Notes under the pieces: generated by a model
What the model saw: only the letters and a program-made list of their open reading frames with translations
Told to the model about the DNA's origin: nothing
Databases searched by the model: none
Position numbers and translations under genes: made by a program
In this document: in pieces, positions 26,156 through 34,215 of the stretch
How positions within the stretch are numbered: position 1 is the first letter of the stretch
Layout: each line of letters starts with the position of its first letter
Assembly: GCF_001598555.1 (NCBI RefSeq)
Contig: NZ_BCZE01000033.1
Location: 1 to 34,282, forward strand
Origin: Novosphingobium rosa NBRC 15208
GTDB lineage: Bacteria > Pseudomonadota > Alphaproteobacteria > Sphingomonadales > Sphingomonadaceae
Direction of reading: 5' to 3'
Length of the DNA: 34,282 bases

Positions 26156-27364
26156 TCAGACCAGCGTGTTGGCGGCGGTCAGTCCCAGATCGGGATGCGC
26201 GCCGTGGATGATCGTTTCCATGATGCCATAGCCCACCGCATCGCCTTCGCGCACGCGGATCGGGCAGTCACGCAACTGCCGGATGCGTTCCAGCGTCTTG
26301 CGGTCCAGCGTGTCGGCGAAAGCCTCGCCTTCCACGGTGAGTTCACCCTGCCAGCTGCCATGCTTGCGCCCGTCGAAACCCAGATAGAGGCCCGGCCCCA
26401 GATGCACGCCCGATGTGCCCATCACCTCGATCTCGACGCTATGGGTGCCGCCCTGCAGCATGTCGAAATGGACCGTGCCGCCCAGCAGACGCCGCGTCGC
26501 ATCGTCATAGCGCAGTTCGGGGCGGACGCGGGCCACCTTTTCCTGCGTGCCATCCGGATGGTTGCGATAGCCCGATGAGTAGAACACCCGGCCCTGCTTG
26601 ACCTGATGGTAGAAGTGATAGGCGACCTTCTCGCCGTTGGGGGAGACCAGCATGAAGGGGCTCCACACCAGAATGAATTCGCCCTCGCCAAAGCGGGCGT
26701 CGCCGAAATCGGCGGTGGGGCGGATATCGGCATTATGCGCGCCGACATCGAGGCGCACGCCCCAGCTGTGATCGCGATATTCTGTCCATTCATCCGGATC
26801 GATGGTGATGCGCTCGCCCTCGATCTCGACCCAGCCCGAAGGCACGCCGATCTGGTGATAGCGCACCACATCCGAACCGACGCGGAAGCCGTCCTTCTCG
26901 CGCTGGCGATGGCGGTCTTCGAAGAAGGGCACCATTTCGGAGGTGAAGGTGACATCGAAGGCGATCGGCTGATGCTCGTTGGGGGCGAGGGCATAGCGCA
27001 CCTGATGCAGCGGCTCGATGATCTCATAGGTGAGGGGGCCGACGCTGGTGACCAGTGGATCGTCGCGCAGTTCGCGGTTGGCGCGCACCGTCCATTGCTG
27101 CCCCCCGCGTGAGACCGCCGCCCAGCCATCCATGACGCCGCGATTATGATAGCGCCCAAGCCCGAAATCGATCGCCAGAGCGCCGTCCTTACGGACCATT
27201 GCGGTCCAGATTTTTTCGGTCCAGCTATGATCGGGCGTGGCGGCGGTGGCGAATGTATCGACGATCTGGTGGTTGAGCATCTCGTCCAGCGCGGTGATCA
27301 TGCCGATGTCTTCCATGGCATTGCGCACGAATCGCGTGGGAGAATTGGGCAATATGACGGTCAT
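26156..27364 (-). CDS. Uncharacterised AttH/CrtC-lipocalin-like protein (paralogue)
   Basis: 402-aa soluble protein, a paralogue of the one at 3239-4360. Shared features include NHQ near the N-terminus, RGVMDG, the YEIIEPLHQVRYALAPN segment, GWVEIEGERITI and YRDHSWGVR. There is no signal peptide. The fold is predicted mainly beta, compatible with the AttH/CrtC double-lipocalin type (CrtC hydrates carotenoid double bonds); this is tentative. ATG 27364 has GGAG six bases upstream; a TTG four codons earlier is an inferior alternative. It is the first gene of an operon with an APH-type kinase, behind operator pair E. The pairing suggests successive steps, for example hydration then phosphorylation of the new alcohol. 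Confidence 0.7.
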   Translation of the reverse strand: MTVILPNSPTRFVRNAMEDIGMITALDEMLNHQIVDTFATAATPDHSWTEKIWTAMVRKDGALAIDFGLGRYHNRGVMDGWAAVSRGGQQWTVRANRELRDDPLVTSVGPLTYEIIEPLHQVRYALAPNEHQPIAFDVTFTSEMVPFFEDRHRQREKDGFRVGSDVVRYHQIGVPSGWVEIEGERITIDPDEWTEYRDHSWGVRLDVGAHNADIRPTADFGDARFGEGEFILVWSPFMLVSPNGEKVAYHFYHQVKQGRVFYSSGYRNHPDGTQEKVARVRPELRYDDATRRLLGGTVHFDMLQGGTHSVEIEVMGTSGVHLGPGLYLGFDGRKHGSWQGELTVEGEAFADTLDRKTLERIRQLRDCPIRVREGDAVGYGIMETIIHGAHPDLGLTAANTLV

Positions 27365-27453
27365 TTCCGACTCCAATCTCTATGCTGGATTTCCGGGTTT
27401 GGGCTTTTTTGCCCTGCCTTGTGTGGCTCCTGTTCCCAAGATTGATGTATAAA

Positions 27454-27477
27454 GCGTCGGACGATTTCGTCCAGTTA
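27454..27477. promoter_or_regulatory. Tandem FadR-like operator pair E
   Basis: GCGTCGGACGA (27454-27464, 9 of 10 fixed positions) is followed 2 bp later by TCGTCCAGTTA (27467-27477), which keeps only the left half-site perfectly. The pair is upstream of the minus-strand AttH/CrtC-like operon. Confidence 0.55.
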
Positions 27478-27616
27478 AATTTGCACGAGTGCTGATGCGA
27501 GAGCGCGGAAAGCCTGAAACTTCAAGGGTTACGGCCTTTCTGAGGTGCCATCCGCTCTGGCGTCTGGCTCGCTTCATCCTTGCTCAAGCATTGCCGGACG
27601 AATCCATGATATGAAA

Positions 27617-27640
27617 TCGTCGAACGATATTGACGGATTT
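27617..27640. promoter_or_regulatory. Tandem FadR-like operator pair C
   Basis: TCGTCGAACGA (27617-27627, 9 of 10 fixed positions) and TTGACGGATTT (27630-27640, 6 of 10) show the same 11-2-11 arrangement. The pair lies 82 bp upstream of the TonB receptor ATG at 27722. Confidence 0.55.
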
Positions 27641-27721
27641 TATCGCCGGGATTAGGCTCCCTCTCAGTGAGACTGGCGGCGCGTTGCGGATAGCCGGTTC
27701 GCGAGAGGGAAGGATGACGAG

Positions 27722-30082
27722 ATGGCTAAAAAGATATCTTGGGCCCTGCTTGGCGTTTCCTTGAGCATGCTGGCCTGTGCCCAGCAGGCCAGCGCCGAGG
27801 ATGCCGCTGCTCCACCGAAAGCCGAATCGGGCAAGCCCGACATCGGTCCCGCCGATATTGTGGTGACCGCCAACAAACGCGAACAGTCGATCAACACCGT
27901 GCCGCTCAGCATCACCGCCGCCACCGGCGACACGCTGATCAAGCGCGGCATCAACAGCACATCGGATCTGGCCAAGATCGTGCCAGGTCTGACCGCCCAG
28001 CCTTCCCCCTTCAACACGCCGGTCTATACGCTGCGCGGGGTGGGCTTTTATGAATCAACGCTTTCCGCCTCGCCCACGGTGGCGGTCTACACCGATGAAG
28101 TGCCGCTGCCTTTCAGCGCCATGACCAAGGCCGCCTCGCTCGATCTGGAGCGCGTCGAGGTGCTGAAAGGGCCGCAGGGCACGCTCTTCGGCAACAACAC
28201 CACCGGCGGCGCGATCAACTATGTCGCCGCCAAACCGACCAATGTGCTGTCGGCAGGCGTGAATGCCAGCTTCGGGCGCTTCAATGCGGTGGATCTTCAA
28301 GGCTATGTCAGCGGGCCGATCACCTCCAATCTGAAGGGCCGTATCGCCGCCCGCGTGGTGGGCAGCGGCGACTGGCAATACAGCGCGACCCGCGCCGATA
28401 CGCTGGGCGCCCAGCGCGAATTGCAGGGCCGCATCCTGCTCGATTGGGAGCCGACCTCGCGGCTGACGGTCTCGCTCAATGTGAACGGCTGGCGCGATCG
28501 CTCCGACACGCAGGCGCCGCAGCGCATCGCAACCTTTATTTCGGTGCCGGGCAATCCACCTGCTGCGGCGACTCTGGCCTACCCCTATCCGGCGCGCAAT
28601 GCTCGCGCGGCGGACTGGTCGACCAATGTCGGGCCACTGCGCAACGATGACTATTTCCTGCAGGGTGCCTTGCGGATCAATTACATACTCAATCCGAACA
28701 TCACTCTAACCTCGGTCACCGCTTACGAGCGCTATAAAGAAAATTCGACATCGGATTACGATGGCACCGCGCGCAATGTCGCCGACAATTTCGTGCGCGG
28801 CTATATCGACACAGTGTCGCAGGAACTGCGGCTGACCGGCAAAATGCCCCGCCTGAACTGGGTGCTGGGCGCCAATTACGAATATGACTGGACCTATGAT
28901 CGCCTCTATTACAACTTCGGAGATTCGACGACATCATGGGTCGGCCCCGATCACATGACCTTCACCTCCAATTTTACCAAGCAGGATGTGCAGACTGCCG
29001 CCGTCTTCGCCAATGCCGAATATGAGGTGATTCCCAATCTCACCTTGCAAGGTGGCCTGCGCTACACCGACAGCCGTCGAAAATTCAGCGGCTGTACGCT
29101 GGACGAACCGGGTGGTGGCGTTGCCAATGCCTTTACTGCGATCGAATCGGGAATCAACACCACCGGCAATTTCATCACCATTCCCGAGGGCAGCTGCGTC
29201 ACCTTCCATGGGTCGCCAGACATCAACGGGGTCAGTGGGCTCTATGGCGTCCCCTACATCGCCCCCATCCAGAGCCAGTTGAACGAACACAATCTGTCAT
29301 GGCGCGGTGGCATCAATTACAAGACCGCTAATCATGGCTTGCTCTATGCAACGGTGAGCCGTGGCTACAAGGCGGGAAGCTTCCCCACGACATCGGCGTC
29401 TTTCGACACGCAATATAAGCCGGTCAAGCAGGAGTCGCTGACCGCTTATGAAGTGGGTTTCAAACAGCCTTTGTTCGGGCGGGCGCTGCATGTGAACGGC
29501 GCGGTCTTCTATTACGACTATAAGGACAAGCAGCTGCGCGGCCGTATTCTTGATGCGGTCTTCGGTCCACTCGACGCGCTGGTGCAAATCCCCAAGTCGC
29601 GCGTCTGGGGTGCCGAGGCCGATGTCACCGCAAGGCCAATGAAAGGCCTGAACCTGAATGTGGCCGCCACCTATCTCGACACCAAGATCCTCAATTTCAC
29701 CGGCTATAACAATGCCGGCGTGTTGCAGAGCTACGCGGGAACGCCGTTCCCCTATGCGCCCAAATGGCAGGTGGTGAGCAGCGCGGATTATGATTTCCCG
29801 ATCAGTTCGCGGTTGAACGGCTTTGTTGGCACGGCGTTGACCTACAATTCGGCGACTCAGGCCAGCCTTGGCTCGATCCCCGAACTGGCGATCAAATCCT
29901 ATGCCCTGTTGGATGCCCAGATCGGCTTGCGTGACCCCGACGACAAATGGCGTTTCCAGATCTGGGGCCGCAATCTGACCAACACCTACTATTGGGTCAA
30001 CGCACTGCAAAGTCAGGATGTTTACCTGCGTTACACCGGCAGGCCGGTGACCTATGGCATGAGCTTCAACTATCGCTTCTGA
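27722..30082 (+). CDS. TonB-dependent outer-membrane receptor (second)
   Basis: 786-aa receptor. The signal peptide (MAKKISWALLGVSLSMLACA...ASAED) is followed by a TonB-box-like DIVVTANKREQS, the plug domain (YTLRGVGFYES, VEVLKGPQGTLFGNNTTGGAINYV), and a large beta-barrel ending YGMSFNYRF. GGAAGGATGACGAG precedes the ATG. The plug resembles the receptor at 22749-25016, but the barrels differ, suggesting two related ligands or import and intermediate uptake. Base composition dips slightly compared with the flanking enzyme genes. It is controlled, by inference, from operator pair C and ends in a clear terminator. The ligand is unknown, probably the growth substrate. Confidence 0.95.
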   Translation: MAKKISWALLGVSLSMLACAQQASAEDAAAPPKAESGKPDIGPADIVVTANKREQSINTVPLSITAATGDTLIKRGINSTSDLAKIVPGLTAQPSPFNTPVYTLRGVGFYESTLSASPTVAVYTDEVPLPFSAMTKAASLDLERVEVLKGPQGTLFGNNTTGGAINYVAAKPTNVLSAGVNASFGRFNAVDLQGYVSGPITSNLKGRIAARVVGSGDWQYSATRADTLGAQRELQGRILLDWEPTSRLTVSLNVNGWRDRSDTQAPQRIATFISVPGNPPAAATLAYPYPARNARAADWSTNVGPLRNDDYFLQGALRINYILNPNITLTSVTAYERYKENSTSDYDGTARNVADNFVRGYIDTVSQELRLTGKMPRLNWVLGANYEYDWTYDRLYYNFGDSTTSWVGPDHMTFTSNFTKQDVQTAAVFANAEYEVIPNLTLQGGLRYTDSRRKFSGCTLDEPGGGVANAFTAIESGINTTGNFITIPEGSCVTFHGSPDINGVSGLYGVPYIAPIQSQLNEHNLSWRGGINYKTANHGLLYATVSRGYKAGSFPTTSASFDTQYKPVKQESLTAYEVGFKQPLFGRALHVNGAVFYYDYKDKQLRGRILDAVFGPLDALVQIPKSRVWGAEADVTARPMKGLNLNVAATYLDTKILNFTGYNNAGVLQSYAGTPFPYAPKWQVVSSADYDFPISSRLNGFVGTALTYNSATQASLGSIPELAIKSYALLDAQIGLRDPDDKWRFQIWGRNLTNTYYWVNALQSQDVYLRYTGRPVTYGMSFNYRF

Positions 30083-30090
30083 CAGCGGGA

Positions 30091-30120
30091 GGGCGTCTGG
30101 TTCAGGCCAGACGCCCTTTT
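30091..30120 (+). terminator. Intrinsic terminator after the second TonB receptor
   Basis: GGGCGTCTGG and CCAGACGCCC form a perfect 10-bp stem with a 6-base loop, followed by TTTT. It starts 8 bp after the receptor stop at 30080-30082. It separates the receptor from the LDI-like operon, which has its own operator pair. Confidence 0.88.
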
Positions 30121-30144
30121 GCAACCAGGGCGAATAGCGATTGT

Positions 30145-30168
30145 TCATCGCTCGATTTCGTCGTACGA
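30145..30168. promoter_or_regulatory. Tandem FadR-like operator pair F
   Basis: TCATCGCTCGA (30145-30155, 7 of 10 fixed positions) and TCGTCGTACGA (30158-30168, 9 of 10) repeat the 11-2-11 layout. The pair lies between the receptor terminator and the LDI-like gene, so it probably controls the LDI-like operon. Confidence 0.55.
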
Positions 30169-30263
30169 TATCCATGAAGAGACAGCCGCGCAAAGCGGCG
30201 CCCAGAGGATGATCCGGTGCCGCTCCGGAACCGATGCAGGCATCGAGACAGCGAGGTATGTCC

Positions 30264-32189
30264 ATGGCTTCCCAAGCAATCACGTCGCAGCCGATCGGCA
30301 AGGATGCCCCTCGCATGGCGCCGCCACTTGTCGAGCGTATTCCGCCGATTCCCTCGCGTGAGCATCGGCTGGGGCCTTTGACGCGCCGCCGCCTGAACCG
30401 TTTCTATGCAGCGCTGGCGGTGATCTATCTGGCGGCGCTGTTCCCGGTTGCGGCGGATCTGGCGCCGCGCTGGCAGGCGCTGGGGCTGGGGATCATGCTG
30501 CCGGGCGGAGGCTTCCTTTATGCTGGCGGGGTGGTCGGCGTGATCGCGGCGACGGTGTCGCTGGCAGCGTTCGCGTGGATCATGTTCATCTGGTGGGCGC
30601 GCGGCGTGATCCTCGGGCCGCCGGCGGTGCTGATCGGCAGCGCCCTGCTTTCTTCATGGTGGGTGCAAGGCCGTGCCGGCGTGCCCGCCATGGCCTATGC
30701 GATCCCGGCAGGGATGGCGGGGCTGTTCCTCTGGCTCGCATGGCAGCGGCGGCAGCGCTTTGCTGCGCAGCAAGAGCGTGGCAAGGAGTTGAACATCAGC
30801 CTCGCCAAGGCAGAACCGATCCTGCGCGATGCTCCCATCGAAGCCTCCGATGAAATGCCCGAGGGGCAGATCGCCGAGTTCCGCCGCATGCTCGATCTGG
30901 CCCTGCAGCCGGTGGACAGCTGGAAGGGCTTCGGCATGGACGACACATGGCAGGATGGCGCCTTGCGCTATCAGATCTGCACGATGTCGTGGAATCTGGC
31001 CTTTGGGCAATACACCCAGCTTCCGGCGTTCCATGGCTATCTCAACCGGGCGCAGGAAAGCCTGATCCGCAAGCATATCGACCGCAAGACGTGGAATTAC
31101 TGGTTCTGGGAAAGCCTGTGGGGCAATTTCGAGATCCGCAAGAACCCCGTCGCCATCGACAACATCATGCTCTCGGGTTTTCTGGGCGTGTCGCTGGGCC
31201 TGTTCGAGACGGCCAGCGGCACCTCGCCCTTCGCCCGGCCCGGCGCGCTGACCTTCCGCTGGGATGACAGCACGGCCTTCGCCTACAACCACGAAACCAT
31301 GCTGGAAGAGGTGGTGAAGAACTTCCGGCGTTATGATCTGGGCTGGTTCCCTTGCGAGCCGCGCTGGATCTATTCGATGTGCAATCTTGTCGGCCGCACC
31401 AGCCTGGCGTTGCATGATGGGCGCCATGGCACCGATATGGTGTCTCGCGTGGGCGAACGTTTCGAACAGACCATGGCCGAGGAAATGATGATGGCCGATG
31501 GCCGCATCAAGGTCTGCACCTCATCGCCCTTCGGCTTTCAGGTGCCCAGCCTCTCGGGCCTGTTCGGCGAGACATGGGGCATCCGTTTCATGACGCCGCA
31601 TGCCCCCGATCAGGCCGAGCGGCTGTGGCATGTCCTCAAACAGGATTTCATCAAGCTGCGCCCCGATGGCACGCTGGATTACAAGCTGCTGCCGCTGGGC
31701 TGGGACACGCGCAAGCCGGCCAATTTCTCCTATGATCAATGGCCCGAACTGATCCCGCTGACCATGACGCTGTGGGCCGCTCAGGAAATGGGCGATGAGG
31801 ATATCATCACCGCCACCCGCACCACCATCGACCGCGACTATGGCGCGGGCATGTCCGACGCCATGACATGGACCCGCACCAACACGGTGCGCGATATGGT
31901 CAACAAGGGCCTGCCCGCAGCCTGGCGCACTGGCCCCCTGCTGGCCGAGGCGCCCTATCCCGAGGTGATCGTGACCCGCGCCGTCAGCGATGGGGCGGCG
32001 CTCAATCTGGCGCTGCGGGCCGGGGATCAGCCGGGGGTGCGCTCGCTGGGCTTTGCGCGGCTGGTGCCGGGGCGAAGCTATCGCGTGGTGCAGACGGGGC
32101 AGCAGCTTGTGGCGGGGGCCGATGGCCGCGCCTCGCTTGAGGTCTTCGTCGACCGGCGCAGCCCGCTCGATCTTGTGCCGCAGGTCTGA
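30264..32189 (+). CDS. Membrane-anchored linalool dehydratase/isomerase (LDI)-like protein
   Basis: 641-aa protein. Residues about 35-165 hold about four hydrophobic segments (FYAALAVIYLAALFPVAADL; GVIAATVSLAAFAWIMFIWW; PPAVLIGSALLSSWWV; AIPAGMAGLFLWLAW). The remainder matches the LDI fold of Castellaniella defragrans by motif: NIMLSGFLGVSLGLFETASG against [20 protein letters not shown], and PCEPRWIYSMCN against VCEPDNYFVQCN. Both cysteines thought catalytic in LDI (C171/C180) are kept with the same 9-residue spacing (Cys364/Cys373); the active-site His of LDI (H129, from memory) is Phe here. LDI hydrates myrcene and isomerises linalool/geraniol. ATG 30264 is chosen for GAGG 7 bases upstream. 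The substrate is unknown, plausibly an alkenol. Confidence 0.78.
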   Translation: MASQAITSQPIGKDAPRMAPPLVERIPPIPSREHRLGPLTRRRLNRFYAALAVIYLAALFPVAADLAPRWQALGLGIMLPGGGFLYAGGVVGVIAATVSLAAFAWIMFIWWARGVILGPPAVLIGSALLSSWWVQGRAGVPAMAYAIPAGMAGLFLWLAWQRRQRFAAQQERGKELNISLAKAEPILRDAPIEASDEMPEGQIAEFRRMLDLALQPVDSWKGFGMDDTWQDGALRYQICTMSWNLAFGQYTQLPAFHGYLNRAQESLIRKHIDRKTWNYWFWESLWGNFEIRKNPVAIDNIMLSGFLGVSLGLFETASGTSPFARPGALTFRWDDSTAFAYNHETMLEEVVKNFRRYDLGWFPCEPRWIYSMCNLVGRTSLALHDGRHGTDMVSRVGERFEQTMAEEMMMADGRIKVCTSSPFGFQVPSLSGLFGETWGIRFMTPHAPDQAERLWHVLKQDFIKLRPDGTLDYKLLPLGWDTRKPANFSYDQWPELIPLTMTLWAAQEMGDEDIITATRTTIDRDYGAGMSDAMTWTRTNTVRDMVNKGLPAAWRTGPLLAEAPYPEVIVTRAVSDGAALNLALRAGDQPGVRSLGFARLVPGRSYRVVQTGQQLVAGADGRASLEVFVDRRSPLDLVPQV

Positions 32190-32192
32190 GCC

Positions 32193-32552
32193 ATGGCCTG
32201 CTGCCTCCTTGCCGCTTTGCTGATGGCGCATGTGATGGCGGTGCTGCGGCGCTGGGCGGTGTTCTGGGGCCTCGCCACGCCCCGCCCGGAGGAACCGCAG
32301 GATACTGCCCTGCGTCATCTGCGGAGCTGGCTGGCCCGGCCCGCAGTGCGCGCGGGCCTGGCGTGTCTGTTCGCGGTGGAGGTCGTGCTGGGCGGCTGGT
32401 GGGTCTACACGCAGCATGGCGAGCATCTCTATCAGCTGGCCGATACGGCGGTGGGGCGGATGCGGGGTCAGATCGTGGTCTATGCGCAATATTGCACGGG
32501 CGGCGATCCGGGGCAGGTGCGGCGGATCGTGCTTCCGCGCGCGCAGCATTAA
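32193..32552 (+). CDS. Small membrane protein, partner of the LDI-like protein
   Basis: 119-aa protein starting 3 bases after the stop of the LDI-like gene. Two hydrophobic segments are visible: residues about 1-25 (CCLLAALLMAHVMAVLRRWAVF) and 51-72 (PAVRAGLACLFAVEVVLGGWWV). The C-terminal 45 residues are polar with a single Cys. I do not recognise a family. Tight spacing suggests translational coupling with the LDI-like gene, so it may complete or anchor a membrane complex with its N-terminal domain. Confidence 0.72.
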   Translation: MACCLLAALLMAHVMAVLRRWAVFWGLATPRPEEPQDTALRHLRSWLARPAVRAGLACLFAVEVVLGGWWVYTQHGEHLYQLADTAVGRMRGQIVVYAQYCTGGDPGQVRRIVLPRAQH

Positions 32553-32567
32553 GGGTTTGATATCCCG

Positions 32568-33326
32568 ATGACTCAGGAGTTTGCTGGCAAGTCGGCAATC
32601 GTCACCGGAGCCTCGCGTGGGATCGGGCGAGCCGTGGCGCAGATGCTGGCGGCACGCGGCGCGAAGGTCGTGGTGGTGGCCCGCGATGCCGCGGGGATCG
32701 AGGAGACGGCCTCAGCCATTGCCGCGCAGACCGGCATGCCTTGTGTGGGGCTGGCGGGCGATGCCGCGCGGGCCACAACCGCCGAAGCGGCGGTGGCGAG
32801 GGCTGTGAACGCCTTTGGCAGGCTGGATATTCTGGCCAACATCGCTGGCTGGTATCCCACGGCGCGGGTGGAGGACACCAGCGATGAGGATTTCGCCACC
32901 ACCATCGCCAGCAATCTGGGGGCCAGCTTCGCCATGTGCCGCGCGGCGGCTCCCGCGCTGCGGGCCGCCGGGGGCGTCATCGTCAACATGTCCTCGACGG
33001 CGGCGCGTTTTCCCACGCCGGGGCTGGCGGCGTATAGTGCGGCCAAGGCGGGGGTCGAGGCGTTCACCCGCAGTCTGGCCGCCGAACTGGCGCCCGCCGT
33101 CCGGGTCAATGCGGTGGCCGCCGGGCCGACATGGACCGAAACGGTGCGTGATCTGATGGAGCAGGACAGTACGGGCGCCGTGCAGGCGGTGACCGCCAGC
33201 CTGCCGCTTGGGCGCCTGGCCGAAGCGGAGGAGATTGCCGAGGCCGTGCTGTTTCTCGCCTCAAGCCGGGCAGCGGTTGTCACTGGCCAGATCCTTTACG
33301 CCAATTGCGGCGGGCATATGGCCTAA
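32568..33326 (+). CDS. Classical short-chain dehydrogenase/reductase
   Basis: 252-aa classical SDR oxidising or reducing an alcohol/ketone with NAD(P). Motifs are TGASRGIG (cofactor), NIAG in place of the usual NNAG, NMSSTAARF with the catalytic Ser, and YSAAKAG with Tyr-Lys. An Arg after the second strand (VVVARDA) favours NADP or mixed use. It begins 15 bp after the small membrane protein gene, in the LDI-like operon, so it may oxidise the alcohol formed or rearranged by the LDI-like protein. A hairpin lies at its 3' end. Confidence 0.92.
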   Translation: MTQEFAGKSAIVTGASRGIGRAVAQMLAARGAKVVVVARDAAGIEETASAIAAQTGMPCVGLAGDAARATTAEAAVARAVNAFGRLDILANIAGWYPTARVEDTSDEDFATTIASNLGASFAMCRAAAPALRAAGGVIVNMSSTAARFPTPGLAAYSAAKAGVEAFTRSLAAELAPAVRVNAVAAGPTWTETVRDLMEQDSTGAVQAVTASLPLGRLAEAEEIAEAVLFLASSRAAVVTGQILYANCGGHMA

Positions 33327-33327
33327 A

Positions 33328-33371
33328 GCGTTTTCAAGCCGGGTGCTTGCGCCCGGCGGCCCGGAAAACGC
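33328..33371. terminator. Nested hairpin between convergent genes (bidirectional terminator-like)
   Basis: Outer arms GCGTTTTC (33328-33335) and GAAAACGC (33364-33371) are perfectly complementary and enclose a second GC-rich hairpin (33339-33345 with 33350-33356, one G-U pair). It lies between the SDR stop (33326) and the GntR stop (33386), and the T- and A-runs in the outer arms suit termination in either direction. Confidence 0.6.
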
Positions 33372-33385
33372 GGCGGAGCCAAGAG

Positions 33386-34108
33386 TCAAATGGAGGTCGA
33401 GAAGGCGTGATCGGGCAATTCGCTGATGATCTTGTGGGTGCTGGCGAAATGCTTGCGCATGGCGCGCTCGGCGGTGGCCGGATTGCGCTCGACCACGGCC
33501 TTGGCGATCCGCAGATAGCCGCCCGCATGCATCTGACGTTGCCGTTCGGACAGGGCGCTTTCGATCTGGGCGCGGAACAGCTCGGTGCGTGCCATCGGCA
33601 TGGCGCGCGACAGTTCCCGGTTGCCGCCCACCTCGATCAGCACCGCGTAGAAATTGCGCCGCTGCTGCATATAGACGGCGCGGTTGTGATGCCGGGCCGC
33701 CTCCTCGATATCGGCGGTGACCTTCATTACCTGCGCGACCTTTTCCGGGGTGTCGCAATGTTCGGCGGCCAGACGCCCGGCGAGGCAGAACAGAGGTTCG
33801 AGCATCTGGAGCAGATCGAACACCGTCTTGCGATCGAAGGCCGAGATATAGGCGCCGCGGAAACGCGTGAGGGTGACGATGCCCTCGCTGGCCAGCCGCT
33901 TGAGGGCCTCGCGCAGCGACCCACGGCTGATCCCCAGCCGACGCATCAGATCGGGTTCCACCAGATGCTGGCCGGTGGCGAAAGTGCCCGCGCGGATGCC
34001 CTGCAAGATCGTTTCAGCCACCTTGTCAGAGGCGGCGGCATCGGCAGACGGCGCGGCGTCTGGTGCTATAGCAGGAATCGGCTGAAGGGTGGCGGGGCTG
34101 TCGGTCAT
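33386..34108 (-). CDS. GntR-family regulator, FadR/FCD subfamily (paralogue)
   Basis: 240-aa regulator closely related to the one at 11518-12249. It has DLMRRLGISRGSLREALKRL, then the wing RFRGAYISAF; the FCD domain shows RNFYAVLIEVGGNREL, HAGGYLRIAKAV and MRKHFAST. The near-identical recognition helix (SRGSLRE) suggests the two regulators bind overlapping sites, perhaps the tandem operators described here. ATG 34108 is chosen because the Ala/Pro-rich leader begins naturally there; its ribosome-binding site is weak. It is convergent with the LDI-like operon and divergent from bioB; no strong operator is seen in the 34109-34215 gap. Confidence 0.88.
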   Translation of the reverse strand: MTDSPATLQPIPAIAPDAAPSADAAASDKVAETILQGIRAGTFATGQHLVEPDLMRRLGISRGSLREALKRLASEGIVTLTRFRGAYISAFDRKTVFDLLQMLEPLFCLAGRLAAEHCDTPEKVAQVMKVTADIEEAARHHNRAVYMQQRRNFYAVLIEVGGNRELSRAMPMARTELFRAQIESALSERQRQMHAGGYLRIAKAVVERNPATAERAMRKHFASTHKIISELPDHAFSTSI

Positions 34109-34215
34109 TTTGCCATTCTGGTTTATTTTACCGCCTCTCGGCAAGGGTCTATGCATCCGAGTGTCGATGGGGCCGGTTTTCAAAAGGCTTTGCCCCATTG
34201 ATGAAGGAAGCAAAC

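Larger units (their letters stand above)
27365..27721. other. 357-bp divergent promoter region with two operator pairs
   Basis: A relatively AT-rich stretch between the divergent 26156-27364 and 27722-30082 genes. It contains operator pairs E (27454-27477) and C (27617-27640), 90 and 82 bp from the respective starts. I see no supportable gene; a 65-codon minus-strand frame at 27380-27577 has no ribosome-binding site and covers pair E. Confidence 0.6.

Noticed and set aside
27380..27577. 65-codon minus-strand frame in the divergent promoter region
   Set aside because: No ribosome-binding site, unconvincing composition, and it overlaps operator pair E.
34109..34215. BioR or BirA operator upstream of bioB
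   Set aside because: I looked for the TTATMKATAA-type box and saw no match; the AT-rich TTTATTTTA stretch is not palindromic.
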